Assembly: GCF_018138145.1 (NCBI RefSeq)
Contig: NZ_CP073104.1
Coordinates: 5,726,001-5,790,000 of the forward strand
Direction: 5' to 3'
DNA from: Pseudomonas sp. SCA2728.1_7
GTDB taxonomy: Bacteria; Pseudomonadota; Gammaproteobacteria; Pseudomonadales; Pseudomonadaceae
Length of the DNA stretch: 64,000 bases
Shown here: positions 1-8,779 of the stretch, piece by piece
Layout of the letters: each line of letters starts with the position of its first letter
Position numbering within the stretch: position 1 is the first letter of the stretch
The notes under the pieces: model-generated
Told to the model about the DNA's origin: nothing
The model's database searches: none
Seen by the model: the letters and a program-made list of their open reading frames with translations, nothing else
Translations under genes and position numbers: made by a program

Positions 1-1265
1 AGCGGAATAAACCGCGTGGCGTTGTCGATCTGTTGCTTGAACAGTTGCAGTTTGCCGCTGGTGTCGGCGTCGAAATTGCCGACCTTGTTCTTGTCCATCA
101 GGCGAATGCTTTCGCTGGCCAGGTACATGTCATTGCGCACGTTGCCCATGGCTTCAGCCGGGACTTTTGCCAGCGAACCGTAGCCTTTGACTTCCTCACC
201 GATGTGCCCGGTGAGGGCGGCGAGGGCGGGGATCAGTTGCGGCGTGGCGTCCTTGCTGCGCACGTAATCGGAAAGGACCGCACGCGGATCGGCCGGCGTC
301 GGCAGCGGCGCACTTTTCACCAGCGCTTGCTGGGTGACTTGCGCCACGGCGGCAAACTGCAGCGATTGTTCTTCCGGCATCGTGCGGTTCAAGGCATAGG
401 CCATCGGCAGTGTGCCGACCAGAATCAGCATGATCAGGCCCATGCCTTTTTGGCCGTCGTTGGAGCCGTGGGCGAAGGACACGCCGGTGCAGGTCAGAAT
501 CAGCAAACCGCGAATCCACCACGGCGGTGGGGTATTTCCCTCCGGTGCCTTGTACAGCGAACGATTTTTTACGAAGGCGCGCAGCGCCAGCAGCAATAGT
601 GCCGCACAACCGAAACCCACCAGTGGCGACAGCAGCAAGGCGTAACCGATCTTGGTTGCCTGTGCCCAGTCGACACCGCTGGTGCCGTCGCGGCCGTGCA
701 TCAAGGCATTGGCCACACCGACGCCGATGATCGAACCGATCAGCGTGTGCGAAGACGACGCCGGCAAACCCAGCCACCAGGTGCCGAGGTTCCACAGGAT
801 CGCCGCGATCAGCAGAGCAAAGATCATCGAGAAACCAGCGGACGAACCGACCTGCAGAATCAACTCCACCGGCAGCAACGCGATAATGCCGAACGCCACC
901 GCACCGCTCGAAAGCAGCACGCCGAGAAAGTTGAAGAAACCCGACCAGACCACCGCCACGTTCGGCGGCAGCGAGTGGGTATAGATCACCGTCGCGACGG
1001 CGTTGGCGGTGTCGTGGAAACCATTGACGAACTCAAAGCCCAGGGCAATCAGCAACGCCACACCGAGCAACAGAAACGGCGTCCACGTGGTGACCACCGT
1101 GCCGAGTTCGTGCATGTCGTGCATCAGGCTGTAGGCGGTGAACAGCATTCCCATCGCCAGCACGGCGAAAAAGATCACGTAGGTAAACGGGCCGGTTTTC
1201 TTGTCGAGGGCAGGCCTGCCGCTGGCGGCGGAGGCGGGGCTGGCGGTCAGGGAGGGAGTAGCCAT
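1..1265 (-). CDS. PiT-family inorganic phosphate transporter (3' end outside window)
   Basis: Low-affinity inorganic phosphate permease of the inner membrane, probably importing metal-phosphate with protons. About 421 residues are present; the C-terminus lies beyond the left edge. The protein has an N-terminal cytoplasmic extension, then many hydrophobic segments. Both duplicated PiT signatures are visible: GFEFVNGFHDTANAVAT near residues 75-95 and SFAHGSNDGQKGMG near residue 280. A hydrophilic loop follows the second signature. The start codon at 1265 is preceded by a CAGGA-like site. No partner such as a PhoU-like (DUF47) gene is seen on this side. The family call is firm; whether it is PitA or another paralogue cannot be told. 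Confidence 0.93.
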   Translation of the reverse strand, partial: MATPSLTASPASAASGRPALDKKTGPFTYVIFFAVLAMGMLFTAYSLMHDMHELGTVVTTWTPFLLLGVALLIALGFEFVNGFHDTANAVATVIYTHSLPPNVAVVWSGFFNFLGVLLSSGAVAFGIIALLPVELILQVGSSAGFSMIFALLIAAILWNLGTWWLGLPASSSHTLIGSIIGVGVANALMHGRDGTSGVDWAQATKIGYALLLSPLVGFGCAALLLLALRAFVKNRSLYKAPEGNTPPPWWIRGLLILTCTGVSFAHGSNDGQKGMGLIMLILVGTLPMAYALNRTMPEEQSLQFAAVAQVTQQALVKSAPLPTPADPRAVLSDYVRSKDATPQLIPALAALTGHIGEEVKGYGSLAKVPAEAMGNVRNDMYLASESIRLMDKNKVGNFDADTSGKLQLFKQQIDNATRFIP

Positions 1266-1387
1266 GAGCGGACAATCCTGAGCGAGGAAAGGAATGTCGC
1301 CCATGATCGTTGCAGAATGTTACAGAGAGACTGCGCCATGTCAGTGTTTGCTTTATTAGTCCGACCATTGATCTAAACAACGACGAA

Positions 1388-1490
1388 GATCCCCTGTGGG
1401 AGCGAGCCTGCTCGCGAAAGCGGTGTGTCATTCAACATGATGGCGTCTGACACTCAGTCTTCGCGAGCAGGCTCGCTCCCACAGGGGATC
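1388..1490. repeat. REP inverted pair (gtgggagcgagcctgctcgc type)
   Basis: Two copies of a roughly 30-base palindromic unit face each other (1388-1418 and 1460-1490) with about 40 bases of spacer. They lie between the divergent-from-nothing 5' side of the phosphate transporter and the 3' end of zntB. This is the typical intergenic REP doublet of fluorescent pseudomonads and may fold into a long cruciform. Confidence 0.9.
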
Positions 1491-1513
1491 TGCGGTGGTA
1501 GTGCATTCCGCGG

Positions 1514-2536
1514 TCAGTAATCCCCTCGTTTACGAAACGCCCAACGCCCGGCAATCACGGTAAACGTCGCCACCAGTGCAACCAAAATCCAGAACCCTTC
1601 CGGATCCTGCGACAACGGCACGCCACCCACATTCATTCCGAAAAAACCGGCAATGATGTTGATCGGCAGCGCCAGCACCGTGACCACCGTCAGGGTAAAC
1701 AACGTGCGGTTGCTCTGTTCGTTGAGGTTGGCGGCGATCTCTTCCTGAAGCAATTTGATTCGCTCACCCAGTGCAGTGAGGTCGTTGATGATCAGCGCAA
1801 ACTCCTCGGTGGATTTGCGTAGCTCCTTGACGTCCTCCTTCTGCAACCACGGCGGCGGCCGGTTGAGCAGACGCAGCAACGAACCCGGCTCCAGCGCCAG
1901 CAGCCGTTGCAGGCGCACCAGCACGCGGCGGTTGGCACCGAGTTCGGCACGGTTGGTCGACAGCCGCGAGGAGAGCAATTCGTCCTCGACCTGATCGACG
2001 CTCAGGCTGGTCTTGCGCACGATCTGCGTGAGCACTTCGCCCTGATCGCGTAGCAGGTGCACGAGCAATTCCGAGGGCGAACGAAAGCGTTCGCCGGCCT
2101 TCACCGATGAGCGCAATTTGTCCACCGAGTGCAGCGGTTGCAGACGCGCGCTGACGATCAATTTGCTGCGCACACAAACCCACAGCGTCGACACATCCGA
2201 AGAAACCATGCTGCTGAGGTTGAACACCACATCGTTGACCACCGCCAGCAACGCCGAATCGACATGCTCGATACGCGTCGAACGCGAGCCTTCGTGCAGC
2301 GCCTCGAAAAACTCTTCGGGCAATTGCAGATGACTTTTCATCCAGCGTTCGCACGCCGCATGCGCAAGATTGAGGTGCAGCCAGAGGAATTCGCCCGTGT
2401 CGTTGTCGTCCTGCAAACAGCGCAACGCTGTCGCCGAGTCGACTTCGCGGCCCCGTTCGCCGGGCAGGAAACGAAAGCCGTAGAGCAGGCCAAACAGATC
2501 AGGATCGCGATGGCTGATATCGAGGCTGTGGTTCAT
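1514..2536 (-). CDS. zntB: ZntB-type CorA-family divalent cation transporter
   Basis: Inner-membrane CorA-superfamily transporter, most like the zinc transporter ZntB. The 340-residue product has a long soluble N-terminal domain with helices rich in charged residues, then two C-terminal membrane segments. The first carries the family signature FFGMNVGGVP, and the GMNVGG form favours ZntB over CorA magnesium channels. It ends with a short basic tail (RKRGDY). The start is uncertain: ATG at 2536 (MNHSLDIS) gives the usual family N-terminus, but an in-frame ATG at 2560 is also possible and neither has a strong ribosome binding site. It stands alone between a REP pair and the chemoreceptor gene, so metal specificity is inferred only from the motif. 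Confidence 0.85.
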   Translation of the reverse strand: MNHSLDISHRDPDLFGLLYGFRFLPGERGREVDSATALRCLQDDNDTGEFLWLHLNLAHAACERWMKSHLQLPEEFFEALHEGSRSTRIEHVDSALLAVVNDVVFNLSSMVSSDVSTLWVCVRSKLIVSARLQPLHSVDKLRSSVKAGERFRSPSELLVHLLRDQGEVLTQIVRKTSLSVDQVEDELLSSRLSTNRAELGANRRVLVRLQRLLALEPGSLLRLLNRPPPWLQKEDVKELRKSTEEFALIINDLTALGERIKLLQEEIAANLNEQSNRTLFTLTVVTVLALPINIIAGFFGMNVGGVPLSQDPEGFWILVALVATFTVIAGRWAFRKRGDY

Positions 2537-2812
2537 GAAGGCTCGCTGCGAGGAGGGCATCCGGGGCGGGTTTTACAGATTCACCTGAGCCACATCATCG
2601 CAATGTCACATGACGTTTATGTGACAGCAAAGTGACGTCAAATCAGCGACTTACCGACGGTCGGGTTTTCTTCAAGAAGCGCTCTGGCGCGCCGATCACA
2701 GGTGCGTTAGGTTGCGCGCCATTGGCCATGAGCCAAGGCTCGCCGACATGGATGTCCGGCACAATTTCACGCCTTACCGGGCGTGCCTCATTCTTGTCCT
2801 GAGTATCTTTCG

Positions 2813-4435
2813 ATGCTGCAAAAATCCCTGAGAGCGCAAATTCTCGCCCTGCTGAGCGGCAGCCTGCTGGCGGTGCTGTTGATTGCGCTGGCCTGTTTTC
2901 ATTTCCTCTCCAACGGCGTGCAAAGCTACAGCCAATTGATCGCCGGTCCCCTGCACACCTCGCAACTGATCGACGAAGCCAATCTGCAATTCAAGGTGCA
3001 GGTGCAGGAGTGGAAAAACGTCCTGCTGCGCGGCAAGCAACCGGCGGATCTGGCCAAATACTGGGGCCAGTTCGAAGATCGTCAGCGCGATGTGCAGAAC
3101 ATCCTTGGTGAACTGGCCGGGCAGAAAGGCATTGAGCCGAGCCTGAAAAACCGCATCGAACGTTTGCGTGATGAGCATCGTCAGTTGGGTTCTGCGTATC
3201 AGAAGGGACGCGATGCCTACGTGGCTGCCGGTGGTGATCCGACGGCGGGTGACGCGGCGGTCAAAGGCGTTGACCGTGCCGCCAGTGATCAGATGAGCGA
3301 ACTGGTCGCTGAGTTGCGCAAGCAGGGTAGTGCACAGTCGGCGCTGATCAGTGCCGAGGCCGATCGCACCGTGTGGCTGGGGCTGTTGGTGATGCTCGCG
3401 TCGGGTCTGCTGATCGGCTTGTTGAGCCTGTGGCTGGTCAACCGCAACCTGGTCGAGCCGATCCGCAAACTCATCGATTACGTCACCCAATTGAGCCGCG
3501 GCAAACTGGCCGAACGTGTGGTCAGCGACCGTCAGGATGAGCTGGGCAATCTCGCCGCAGCGGCCAACACCCTGCGTGATTTCCTCGCCGACACCTTCAC
3601 CCGTTTGCAGCGCAGCGCCAGTGATCTGGACAGCGCCAGCGGTGAGTTGAATGCGATCGCCACGACCATGGCCGGCGGCACCAACGAGCAGTTCAACCGC
3701 ACCGACCAAGTGGCCACGGCGATGAACGAAATGTCCGCCACCGCCCAAGAAGTGGCGCGTCACGCTGCCGATGCCGCGCGTGCTGCGGACGATGCCGACC
3801 AGTCTGCCCAGCAGGGTGAGAAGGTCATGCAGAGCACTATTCACTCGATCACCCAGATGCGCGGTGAAATCGCCAACACCGCCACGGTGATTCGTCGTCT
3901 GGAAGCCGACAGCGGCCGCATTGGCAAAGTGCTGGAAGTGATTCGTGGCATCGCCGAACAGACCAACCTGCTGGCGCTTAACGCTGCGATCGAAGCGGCG
4001 CGGGCCGGTGAGGCCGGGCGTGGTTTTGCCGTGGTCGCCGATGAAGTGCGCAACCTCGCACAGCGCACTGCCGAGTCGATCATCGAGATCAACCAGATCA
4101 TTCAGAGCGTGCAAACCGGTGCGGTGGACGCAGCGCAAGCCATCGACGGCGGCCAGACGCGCAGTGATGAAAGCGTCGAGCAGGTGACCCAGGCGGGCGC
4201 GATGCTGGAACGTATTACTCACGCCGTGGAAGCGATCCGCGACATGAATCGTCAGATCGCTACCGCTGCCGAAGAGCAGACCTCGGTGGCCGAGGACATC
4301 TCGCGCAACCTCACCGAGATCACTTCGATCGCCAGCACCAACCTCGACAACGTCCAGCGCACCGAAAGCGCCAGCCAGAACCTGCATGGTCTGTCCGGGC
4401 AACTGAACGAAGTCACCGCGCGCCTGAGCGCCTGA
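2813..4435 (+). CDS. Methyl-accepting chemotaxis protein, membrane type
   Basis: Transmembrane chemoreceptor that would signal to CheA/CheW. The 540-residue protein has a first membrane segment at about residues 10-32, a helical periplasmic sensor of about 150 residues, a second membrane segment near 187-208, a HAMP domain, and the cytoplasmic coiled coil. The signalling hairpin tip [20 protein letters not shown] is at about 378-397 and is followed by [18 protein letters not shown]. The ligand is unknown. No CheR/CheB-tethering pentapeptide is seen at the C-terminus (ends ARLSA). The ATG at 2813 gives the normal short cytoplasmic N-terminus; an ATG ten codons upstream (2783) is less likely. 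It is a single gene with no chemotaxis neighbours. Confidence 0.92.
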   Translation: MLQKSLRAQILALLSGSLLAVLLIALACFHFLSNGVQSYSQLIAGPLHTSQLIDEANLQFKVQVQEWKNVLLRGKQPADLAKYWGQFEDRQRDVQNILGELAGQKGIEPSLKNRIERLRDEHRQLGSAYQKGRDAYVAAGGDPTAGDAAVKGVDRAASDQMSELVAELRKQGSAQSALISAEADRTVWLGLLVMLASGLLIGLLSLWLVNRNLVEPIRKLIDYVTQLSRGKLAERVVSDRQDELGNLAAAANTLRDFLADTFTRLQRSASDLDSASGELNAIATTMAGGTNEQFNRTDQVATAMNEMSATAQEVARHAADAARAADDADQSAQQGEKVMQSTIHSITQMRGEIANTATVIRRLEADSGRIGKVLEVIRGIAEQTNLLALNAAIEAARAGEAGRGFAVVADEVRNLAQRTAESIIEINQIIQSVQTGAVDAAQAIDGGQTRSDESVEQVTQAGAMLERITHAVEAIRDMNRQIATAAEEQTSVAEDISRNLTEITSIASTNLDNVQRTESASQNLHGLSGQLNEVTARLSA

Positions 4436-4545
4436 CGCGATTGACTGTGTACCGGTTCGGATACCGAGTCGGTACACAGTCGATCTCAATTACCTGCGGC
4501 CGTGGTCGATGACCGGTTATCTATAACCGGCATTGGAGCCTTTCC

Positions 4546-4992
4546 ATGGTCAGCATTACTTCAGTTTCGATCAATCAGACCGTCAGCGCACCGACCAGCA
4601 AAACGTCGATCAGTGACGTTGGTGACGACACGTCTACCTCAGCAACCGCCAGCACGGGTGCGACTGCCGATAGCGGTAAAGTCGCTGCCGGTGGAGGGGC
4701 CGCTCCGGCGGGTGACAGCAGCTCCAGCAGCAGCGAAGAATCGGATTCGGTGAAGGAACTGCGCAAGCAGATTGCCGAACTGCAGAAGCAATTGCAGGAA
4801 GAACAGCAAGCGTTGCAAGCGGCGCAGGCGAAGCAGGAAAGTTCGGATGCCAAGGCTGCGGAAGTAGCCGCCGCACAAGCGCAGATCACCGCGACCTCGG
4901 CCTCCCTGTCAACCGCTACCGCCTCGCTGTTGCAGGCGTTGCAGGATTCCGACTCGAGCACCTCGGGTTCGCTGGTCAGCACCTCGGCGTGA
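4546..4992 (+). CDS. FlxA-like small coiled-coil protein
   Basis: A 148-residue low-complexity protein with three zones. Residues 1-65 are rich in Ser, Thr and Ala. Residues about 66-105 form a coiled coil (KELRKQIAELQKQLQEEQQA). A Ser/Ala/Thr-rich tail ends LVSTSA. The pattern of a disordered N-terminus and short Gln/Leu heptads resembles the FlxA-like family common in Pseudomonas, where the function is not established. There is no signal peptide or membrane segment. The start at 4546 follows GGAGCC at a suitable distance. It follows the chemoreceptor gene by 110 bases, but nothing shows a functional link. The family name is tentative. Confidence 0.65.
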   Translation: MVSITSVSINQTVSAPTSKTSISDVGDDTSTSATASTGATADSGKVAAGGGAAPAGDSSSSSSEESDSVKELRKQIAELQKQLQEEQQALQAAQAKQESSDAKAAEVAAAQAQITATSASLSTATASLLQALQDSDSSTSGSLVSTSA

Positions 4993-4994
4993 TG

Positions 4995-5335
4995 CCCTTT
5001 CCCCTCACCCTATCCCTCTCCCAGAGGGAGAAGGGACTGACCGGGGTGATTATTTGAGTTACGCCGACCTGAAATATCGAGGTGCACTCAGGTCTTTGGT
5101 GTTTTCTTGTCGGCTGCAAGATTGCGAGTCGAACTCAGGCCTTGAATAGCCCGCGGTCTGCCCCCTTTCCCTTCACCCTAGCCCTCTCCCAGAGGGAGAG
5201 GGGACTGACCGTGGTGATTATTTGAGGTACGCCGACCTGAAATATCGAGTCGAACTCAGGTCTTGAATAACCCCCCGATCGGCTCCCTTTCCCCCTCGCC
5301 CCCTTGGGGGAGAGGGCTGGGGTGAGGGGGAGAAA
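4995..5335. repeat. Tandem intergenic repeat (two long copies and a third inverted partial copy)
   Basis: The sequence beginning ccctttcccctcacccta at 4995 recurs at 5163 with very few changes, giving a 168-base period. Both copies continue through gagggagaaggggactgacc and gttacgccgacctgaaata before diverging. A third related segment at about 5283-5335 holds the same ccctctcccc/ggggagaggg arms as a hairpin. This fills the gap between the FlxA-like and PepSY genes. No gene is seen in it. Confidence 0.85.
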
Positions 5336-5376
5336 ATCTCACTGACAACACATCAACAAAGCCAAACATCAGACAC

Positions 5377-5418
5377 AAGCGAAAGCCGCACGATCTTTCA
5401 ATCGTGCGGCTTTCGCTT
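5377..5418. terminator. Bidirectional hairpin terminator, 18-bp perfect stem
   Basis: The arms aagcgaaagccgcacgat (5377-5394) and atcgtgcggctttcgctt (5401-5418) are perfect complements around a 6-base loop. It sits 10 bases past the stop of the minus-strand PepSY gene, so it probably ends that transcript. T-richness is weak on both sides. Confidence 0.75.
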
Positions 5419-5428
5419 ATGCGCGGTA

Positions 5429-5734
5429 TCAGTGGTCTTGCTTGTTGCTCAGCACTTTGCCGGTGGTGGCGTCGAAGTCGACATCCCATTCAGTGCCATC
5501 GGCCAAACGCAGCTCAACTTCATACTCATAACCATTGAAGTGGTTGTCCAGATCCGTGTCAGTAATAGTCGCACCCGGATGCAGTTTCAGCGCTTCGGCG
5601 TTCATCGACTCCAGCGACTTGATCTTGCCCGACTTAACCAGTTCAGGAATCTGGTCGACGCGGACATCAGCCTGGGCCAGGCCAGCGGTGAGGGTCAGGG
5701 CAGCGGCGGTAAACAGGGCAGTCAAAGTTTTCAT
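5429..5734 (-). CDS. Periplasmic PepSY-domain protein
   Basis: A 101-residue exported protein. Residues 1-22 are a Sec signal peptide ending at a LAQA|DV-like cleavage site. The rest is a single PepSY domain, recognisable by the C-terminal strand pattern YEYEVELRLADGTEWDVDFD followed by TGKVL. PepSY domains are thought to inhibit or bind proteases or to sit beside sensor systems; here no protease or two-component genes are adjacent. The start follows AAGGAACGAACCG. It is a monocistronic gene with a strong hairpin just after the stop. Confidence 0.85.
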   Translation of the reverse strand: MKTLTALFTAAALTLTAGLAQADVRVDQIPELVKSGKIKSLESMNAEALKLHPGATITDTDLDNHFNGYEYEVELRLADGTEWDVDFDATTGKVLSNKQDH

Positions 5735-5842
5735 CGGTTCGTTCCTTGGGGTGATTCGTTTAAGTGGCCTCAGGTTAACCGGCGCAACTTAACTCACCCT
5801 TAAAACGCCAAACAAAACGGACAAGCCATGCCCCTGCACCGA

Positions 5843-5870
5843 ACCTGTGGGAGCGTGGCTTGCCCGCGAT
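5843..5870. repeat. Single REP unit, degenerate
   Basis: The stretch cctgtgggagcgtggcttgc plus gcgat is a lone REP half with no inverted partner, lying between the PepSY promoter and the 3' end of glpQ. Confidence 0.6.
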
Positions 5871-5890
5871 ATAGGCGCCTCGATTTCAGA

Positions 5891-7018
5891 TCAGAAACCG
5901 TTGTTCTTCAACACCTGATCAACAGTGCCAGCCGCCGGGCGTTTGTAGAACTTCAACAGTTCGCTGGCACGGTTGGTGAAGATGCCGTCGACACCGGCTG
6001 CCATGACTTTCTCGAAATCTACCGGTTCATCAACTGTGTAGACGTGCACCAGCAAGCCTTGATCGTGGGTGTACTGGTTCATCCACGGTTGCACCAGATC
6101 CGAATAGCTCTGGTCGCCACCCTTGGTCAGCTTCGCCGACGGGCCGGTGCCGATTGCACCCTGGGCCTTGGCGTAATCCACCCATTGTTTGAATTCGGCT
6201 TCGGACTTCGGCTCTTGTTTGCCGTAGAAAACGTTTTTGTCCTTCTCGCCGGACTCGGCAAACGTCACCTTGGATTTCGGCTCGATGCTGCCTTCGCCAA
6301 CCCACAACAGAAGGATTTTCGGCACTTGCGGCATTTCTTTTTGCAGCAGTTCGAGGCTGTTTTTCTCGAACGTCTGCAGGATCACCTTGCCTTTGCCCTG
6401 ACCAACACCCAGTGCACTTTTCGCCAGTTTCGAACCGGCCGGGCTCAGCCAGCCGCGATCCTGCAGCTTCTCTTTCAGGTCTTTCTCGATCCCGGGAAAC
6501 AGTTGCGGCTCTTTGGTCTCGATGTACAGGCCCGGCTTGTGTTGCGGATTGGCCTGAGCGATGTCGATGATTTCATCGAGAGTCAGAATCTTCAGCCCTG
6601 CGTAGGACGGGCGCGCGCGATCCGGGTACTTGGCGTTGAACCAGCTGCCGGCGTCGAGGGTTTTCAGTTCGGCCATGGTAAACGCGGTGGCCGAGGCGTC
6701 CTTGCGCTCCGGGAATTTGGTCGCAACGTCAGTGGTGCGTTGCAGATTGTCGTCGTGCAGGGCGAACAGCACGCCGTCCTTGCTGCGCTGCAGGTCCATT
6801 TCCAGGTAATCGGCGCCCAGGTCGCGAGCCAGTTTGTAGGAGGCAGCGGTGGATTCCGGCGCATCGAAAGAGGCGCCACGGTGAGCGATCACCGCCGGGT
6901 GCGGGATGCCGTTGGCGGCAGCGAGCGCTTTCGGATCGGTTTGGCTGGCGGCGTGCGCCTGACCGAGGCCGAGCAGCAGGCTCAGGACCAGAGCGCTTTT
7001 GGTGAAAGTGGCAGGCAT
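5891..7018 (-). CDS. glpQ: Glycerophosphodiester phosphodiesterase, periplasmic
   Basis: Hydrolyses deacylated phospholipids (glycerophosphodiesters) to glycerol-3-phosphate and an alcohol in the periplasm. The product is 375 residues, close to E. coli GlpQ. Residues 1-24 form a signal peptide ending AHA|AS. Catalytic GDPD motifs are present: the first His/Arg in VIAHRGASFDAPEST, the metal ligands in LEMDLQRSKDG, and FALHDD. The ATG at 7018 has AAAGGAA eight bases upstream; the in-frame extension to 7222 is rejected because it would bury the signal peptide. No glpT or pho genes adjoin it, so it is probably free-standing. Confidence 0.92.
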   Translation of the reverse strand: MPATFTKSALVLSLLLGLGQAHAASQTDPKALAAANGIPHPAVIAHRGASFDAPESTAASYKLARDLGADYLEMDLQRSKDGVLFALHDDNLQRTTDVATKFPERKDASATAFTMAELKTLDAGSWFNAKYPDRARPSYAGLKILTLDEIIDIAQANPQHKPGLYIETKEPQLFPGIEKDLKEKLQDRGWLSPAGSKLAKSALGVGQGKGKVILQTFEKNSLELLQKEMPQVPKILLLWVGEGSIEPKSKVTFAESGEKDKNVFYGKQEPKSEAEFKQWVDYAKAQGAIGTGPSAKLTKGGDQSYSDLVQPWMNQYTHDQGLLVHVYTVDEPVDFEKVMAAGVDGIFTNRASELLKFYKRPAAGTVDQVLKNNGF

Positions 7019-7239
7019 GTTCGAGTTCCTTTCGCAGGGCATTTTCAAAGACGTATCTTTTAACAACTGAATCGCTCGGGTGCTATCGCAGGACCGACAT
7101 AAACGTATTAAAAGCGATTTTTCCTGCACTTTTGTGGCGCGGTTTGCAGTACGCTTGCCCTCGGCAGACGCTCCGGAAGAGGGCGCGCCGTGCTGTTGCC
7201 CTGCGTGTAAACCATCGATCATTTTTCGTGAGGTTTACC

Positions 7240-7566
7240 ATGCGCATCACCTCCCAACTCATCTGCCAGGCCGCCGACGATCTCAAGGGTTTTGTCGGCC
7301 TCAACCGCAAAACCGGTCAATACATCGTGCGTTTCAGCGAAGATTCGTTCGGCATGGACGTGGCCGATGACGGCATTATTCCTGTGAATGAATTCGTCTG
7401 GGCGCCGGCGACAGCGCAGACCATGACGCTTAAACGCGAGTTGATTCAGTTGTTGCTGGATCAGAATATTGATGACCGGATCAACATCACCGAGCCGTTG
7501 CGCGTTTATATGAGCAAGGTTGAGGTGCCGGAGATTGAGGCGGTGCGCAGTCTGGTGCGCGGCTGA
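7240..7566 (+). CDS. Small conserved Pseudomonas protein (DUF2025-like)
   Basis: A 108-residue cytoplasmic protein of unknown function. It begins MRITSQLICQAADDLKGFVG and has a mixed alpha/beta pattern with no signal or membrane segment and no obvious catalytic motif. I recall this sequence type as a pseudomonad family annotated DUF2025, but the number is from memory. The start is set by the ATG at 7240 after GTGAGGTTTACC; the longer open frame from 7132 lacks a binding site. The gene is divergent from glpQ with about 220 bases between them. Confidence 0.75.
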   Translation: MRITSQLICQAADDLKGFVGLNRKTGQYIVRFSEDSFGMDVADDGIIPVNEFVWAPATAQTMTLKRELIQLLLDQNIDDRINITEPLRVYMSKVEVPEIEAVRSLVRG

Positions 7567-7591
7567 AGATTTGCTGTGAGGGTGAGGGCCT

Positions 7592-7670
7592 CTTCGCGAG
7601 CAGGCTCGCTCCCACATGGGAACAGTGGTGTTCACAAATCCCCTGTGGGAGCGAGCCTGCTCGCGAAAGC
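7592..7670. repeat. REP inverted pair
   Basis: Two REP units (7592-7618 and 7641-7670) face each other with a 22-base spacer. They separate the 3' ends of two convergent genes, where they could also act as a transcription barrier. Confidence 0.88.
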
Positions 7671-7691
7671 GGCCGTCAACGCGCCGCCATT

Positions 7692-7997
7692 TTATTGCCC
7701 GAACCGATACTCACGCTCAACCCGACACACTCGCGTATGAAACGCCGAATACCACTCCAAACGCCCACGGGCCTGAATCACCTGATGTTCAGGGTTCTGC
7801 CGCCACGCCAGAATCGCCGCTTCGCTCTGCCAATACGACACCGTAATCCCGACGCCATCCGCCCCACGAACCGACTCCACCCCAAGAAACCCCGGCTGCT
7901 CACTGACCAACGCAGCCATGCGCTCAGCCGCCTCCGCATACCCATTGTCACCCTCGGTTCGAGTCGACGTAAAAATCACCGCAAAGCAATCAGTCAT
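7692..7997 (-). CDS. Antibiotic biosynthesis monooxygenase (ABM)-fold protein
   Basis: A 101-residue ferredoxin-like ABM-fold protein. The core pattern is visible: FAVIFTSTRTEGD, a helix RMAALVSEQPGFLGVESV, the strand GVGITVSYWQSEAAI, and the W-x6-H motif in AWRQNPEHQ. Members act as cofactor-free monooxygenases, heme-degrading enzymes or stress proteins; this one lacks anything that picks one role. Its start at 7997 overlaps the stop of the upstream amidotransferase-like gene by one base (TGATG), so the two are translationally coupled and probably work together. An ATG six codons upstream is inside the previous gene and less likely. Confidence 0.8.
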   Translation of the reverse strand: MTDCFAVIFTSTRTEGDNGYAEAAERMAALVSEQPGFLGVESVRGADGVGITVSYWQSEAAILAWRQNPEHQVIQARGRLEWYSAFHTRVCRVEREYRFGQ

Positions 7998-8701
7998 CAA
8001 CGCGGCTCCATGCAAGCTTCGACAAACGCGCGCACCAGCGGCGGCATCTGCCCTTTGAGCGCGGCACGTTCTGGTTGAAACAACGTCGCGACAAAGAAGC
8101 GGTGATCCTTGAGTTCTATAGCGCGCAAATCCCCTGACGAATCATGCCCCACTGCCTGTAGCCGATCGTTCAACAATTCCCGTTCGAACAGCGGATTCAC
8201 ACCGAAGCGGCAGCGATAGCCTTCACGAATCTGCGACGTTTCGTACGCCTTGGCGATCAACGAGTCGGGAACCAAGTGAATACTGTCGACCGCTTCGACC
8301 AGCGAACAGGTCAACGGCGTGAGTACCGCGCGTTCAGAATCAGGTGACGTCTCACCATGTTCCGCATCCTCCCAGCCCAACACGTTGCGGGAAAACTCCA
8401 GCACCGCATGCTGAAAACCGCCGCAGGTGCCGAGGAAAGGGCGCTGCTGTTCGCGGGCAAAACGGATCGCCCGCAATGCGCCGTCTTCGCTTTTGTAGGG
8501 GCTGGCGGGTACACACCAGAAACCGTCGAACCGCTCGAGCGGCGTATCGGCGTGGATCTGCTCGGTGGGCAACCATTCGAATTGCACGTTGCGGTTGAGG
8601 TGTTCGGCGACCAGCCCGAGGGCGACGGGAATGGCTTGGTGAGCGGTGACCTGCGGGTCGTAATCGCCAATCAGGGCGATACGGATGGCGCTGTTTTCCA
8701 T
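7997..8701 (-). CDS. CTP-synthase-like class I amidotransferase domain protein, catalytic His missing
   Basis: A 234-residue stand-alone relative of the C-terminal glutaminase domain of CTP synthase (PyrG). It begins IRIALIGDYDP and carries the nucleophile-elbow motif FLGTCGGFQHAVLEF (Cys at about residue 93). In PyrG the catalytic His-Glu pair lies in an HPEF motif; here the matching segment reads LFQPERA, with Gln in place of His. Glutaminase activity is therefore doubtful. The synthetase domain is absent. The start at 8701 follows AGGGAACCCC. It is coupled to the ABM gene and divergent from a LysR regulator 78 bases away, which probably controls the pair. Substrate unknown. Confidence 0.82.
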   Translation of the reverse strand: MENSAIRIALIGDYDPQVTAHQAIPVALGLVAEHLNRNVQFEWLPTEQIHADTPLERFDGFWCVPASPYKSEDGALRAIRFAREQQRPFLGTCGGFQHAVLEFSRNVLGWEDAEHGETSPDSERAVLTPLTCSLVEAVDSIHLVPDSLIAKAYETSQIREGYRCRFGVNPLFERELLNDRLQAVGHDSSGDLRAIELKDHRFFVATLFQPERAALKGQMPPLVRAFVEACMEPR

Positions 8702-8779
8702 GGGGGTTCCCTGCGCTTGTTGATTGATGGCACTCACTATAGATTGGCGTTCACGCACTCAATATGGGCGTTTCCCCAA

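Noticed and set aside
2774..4489. 571-codon open frame opposite the chemoreceptor
   Set aside because: Shadow frame caused by high GC in the third codon position; composition and lack of family features point to the plus-strand gene as real.
5828..7063. 411-codon open frame opposite glpQ
   Set aside because: Shadow frame; glpQ has signal peptide, catalytic motifs and a binding site.
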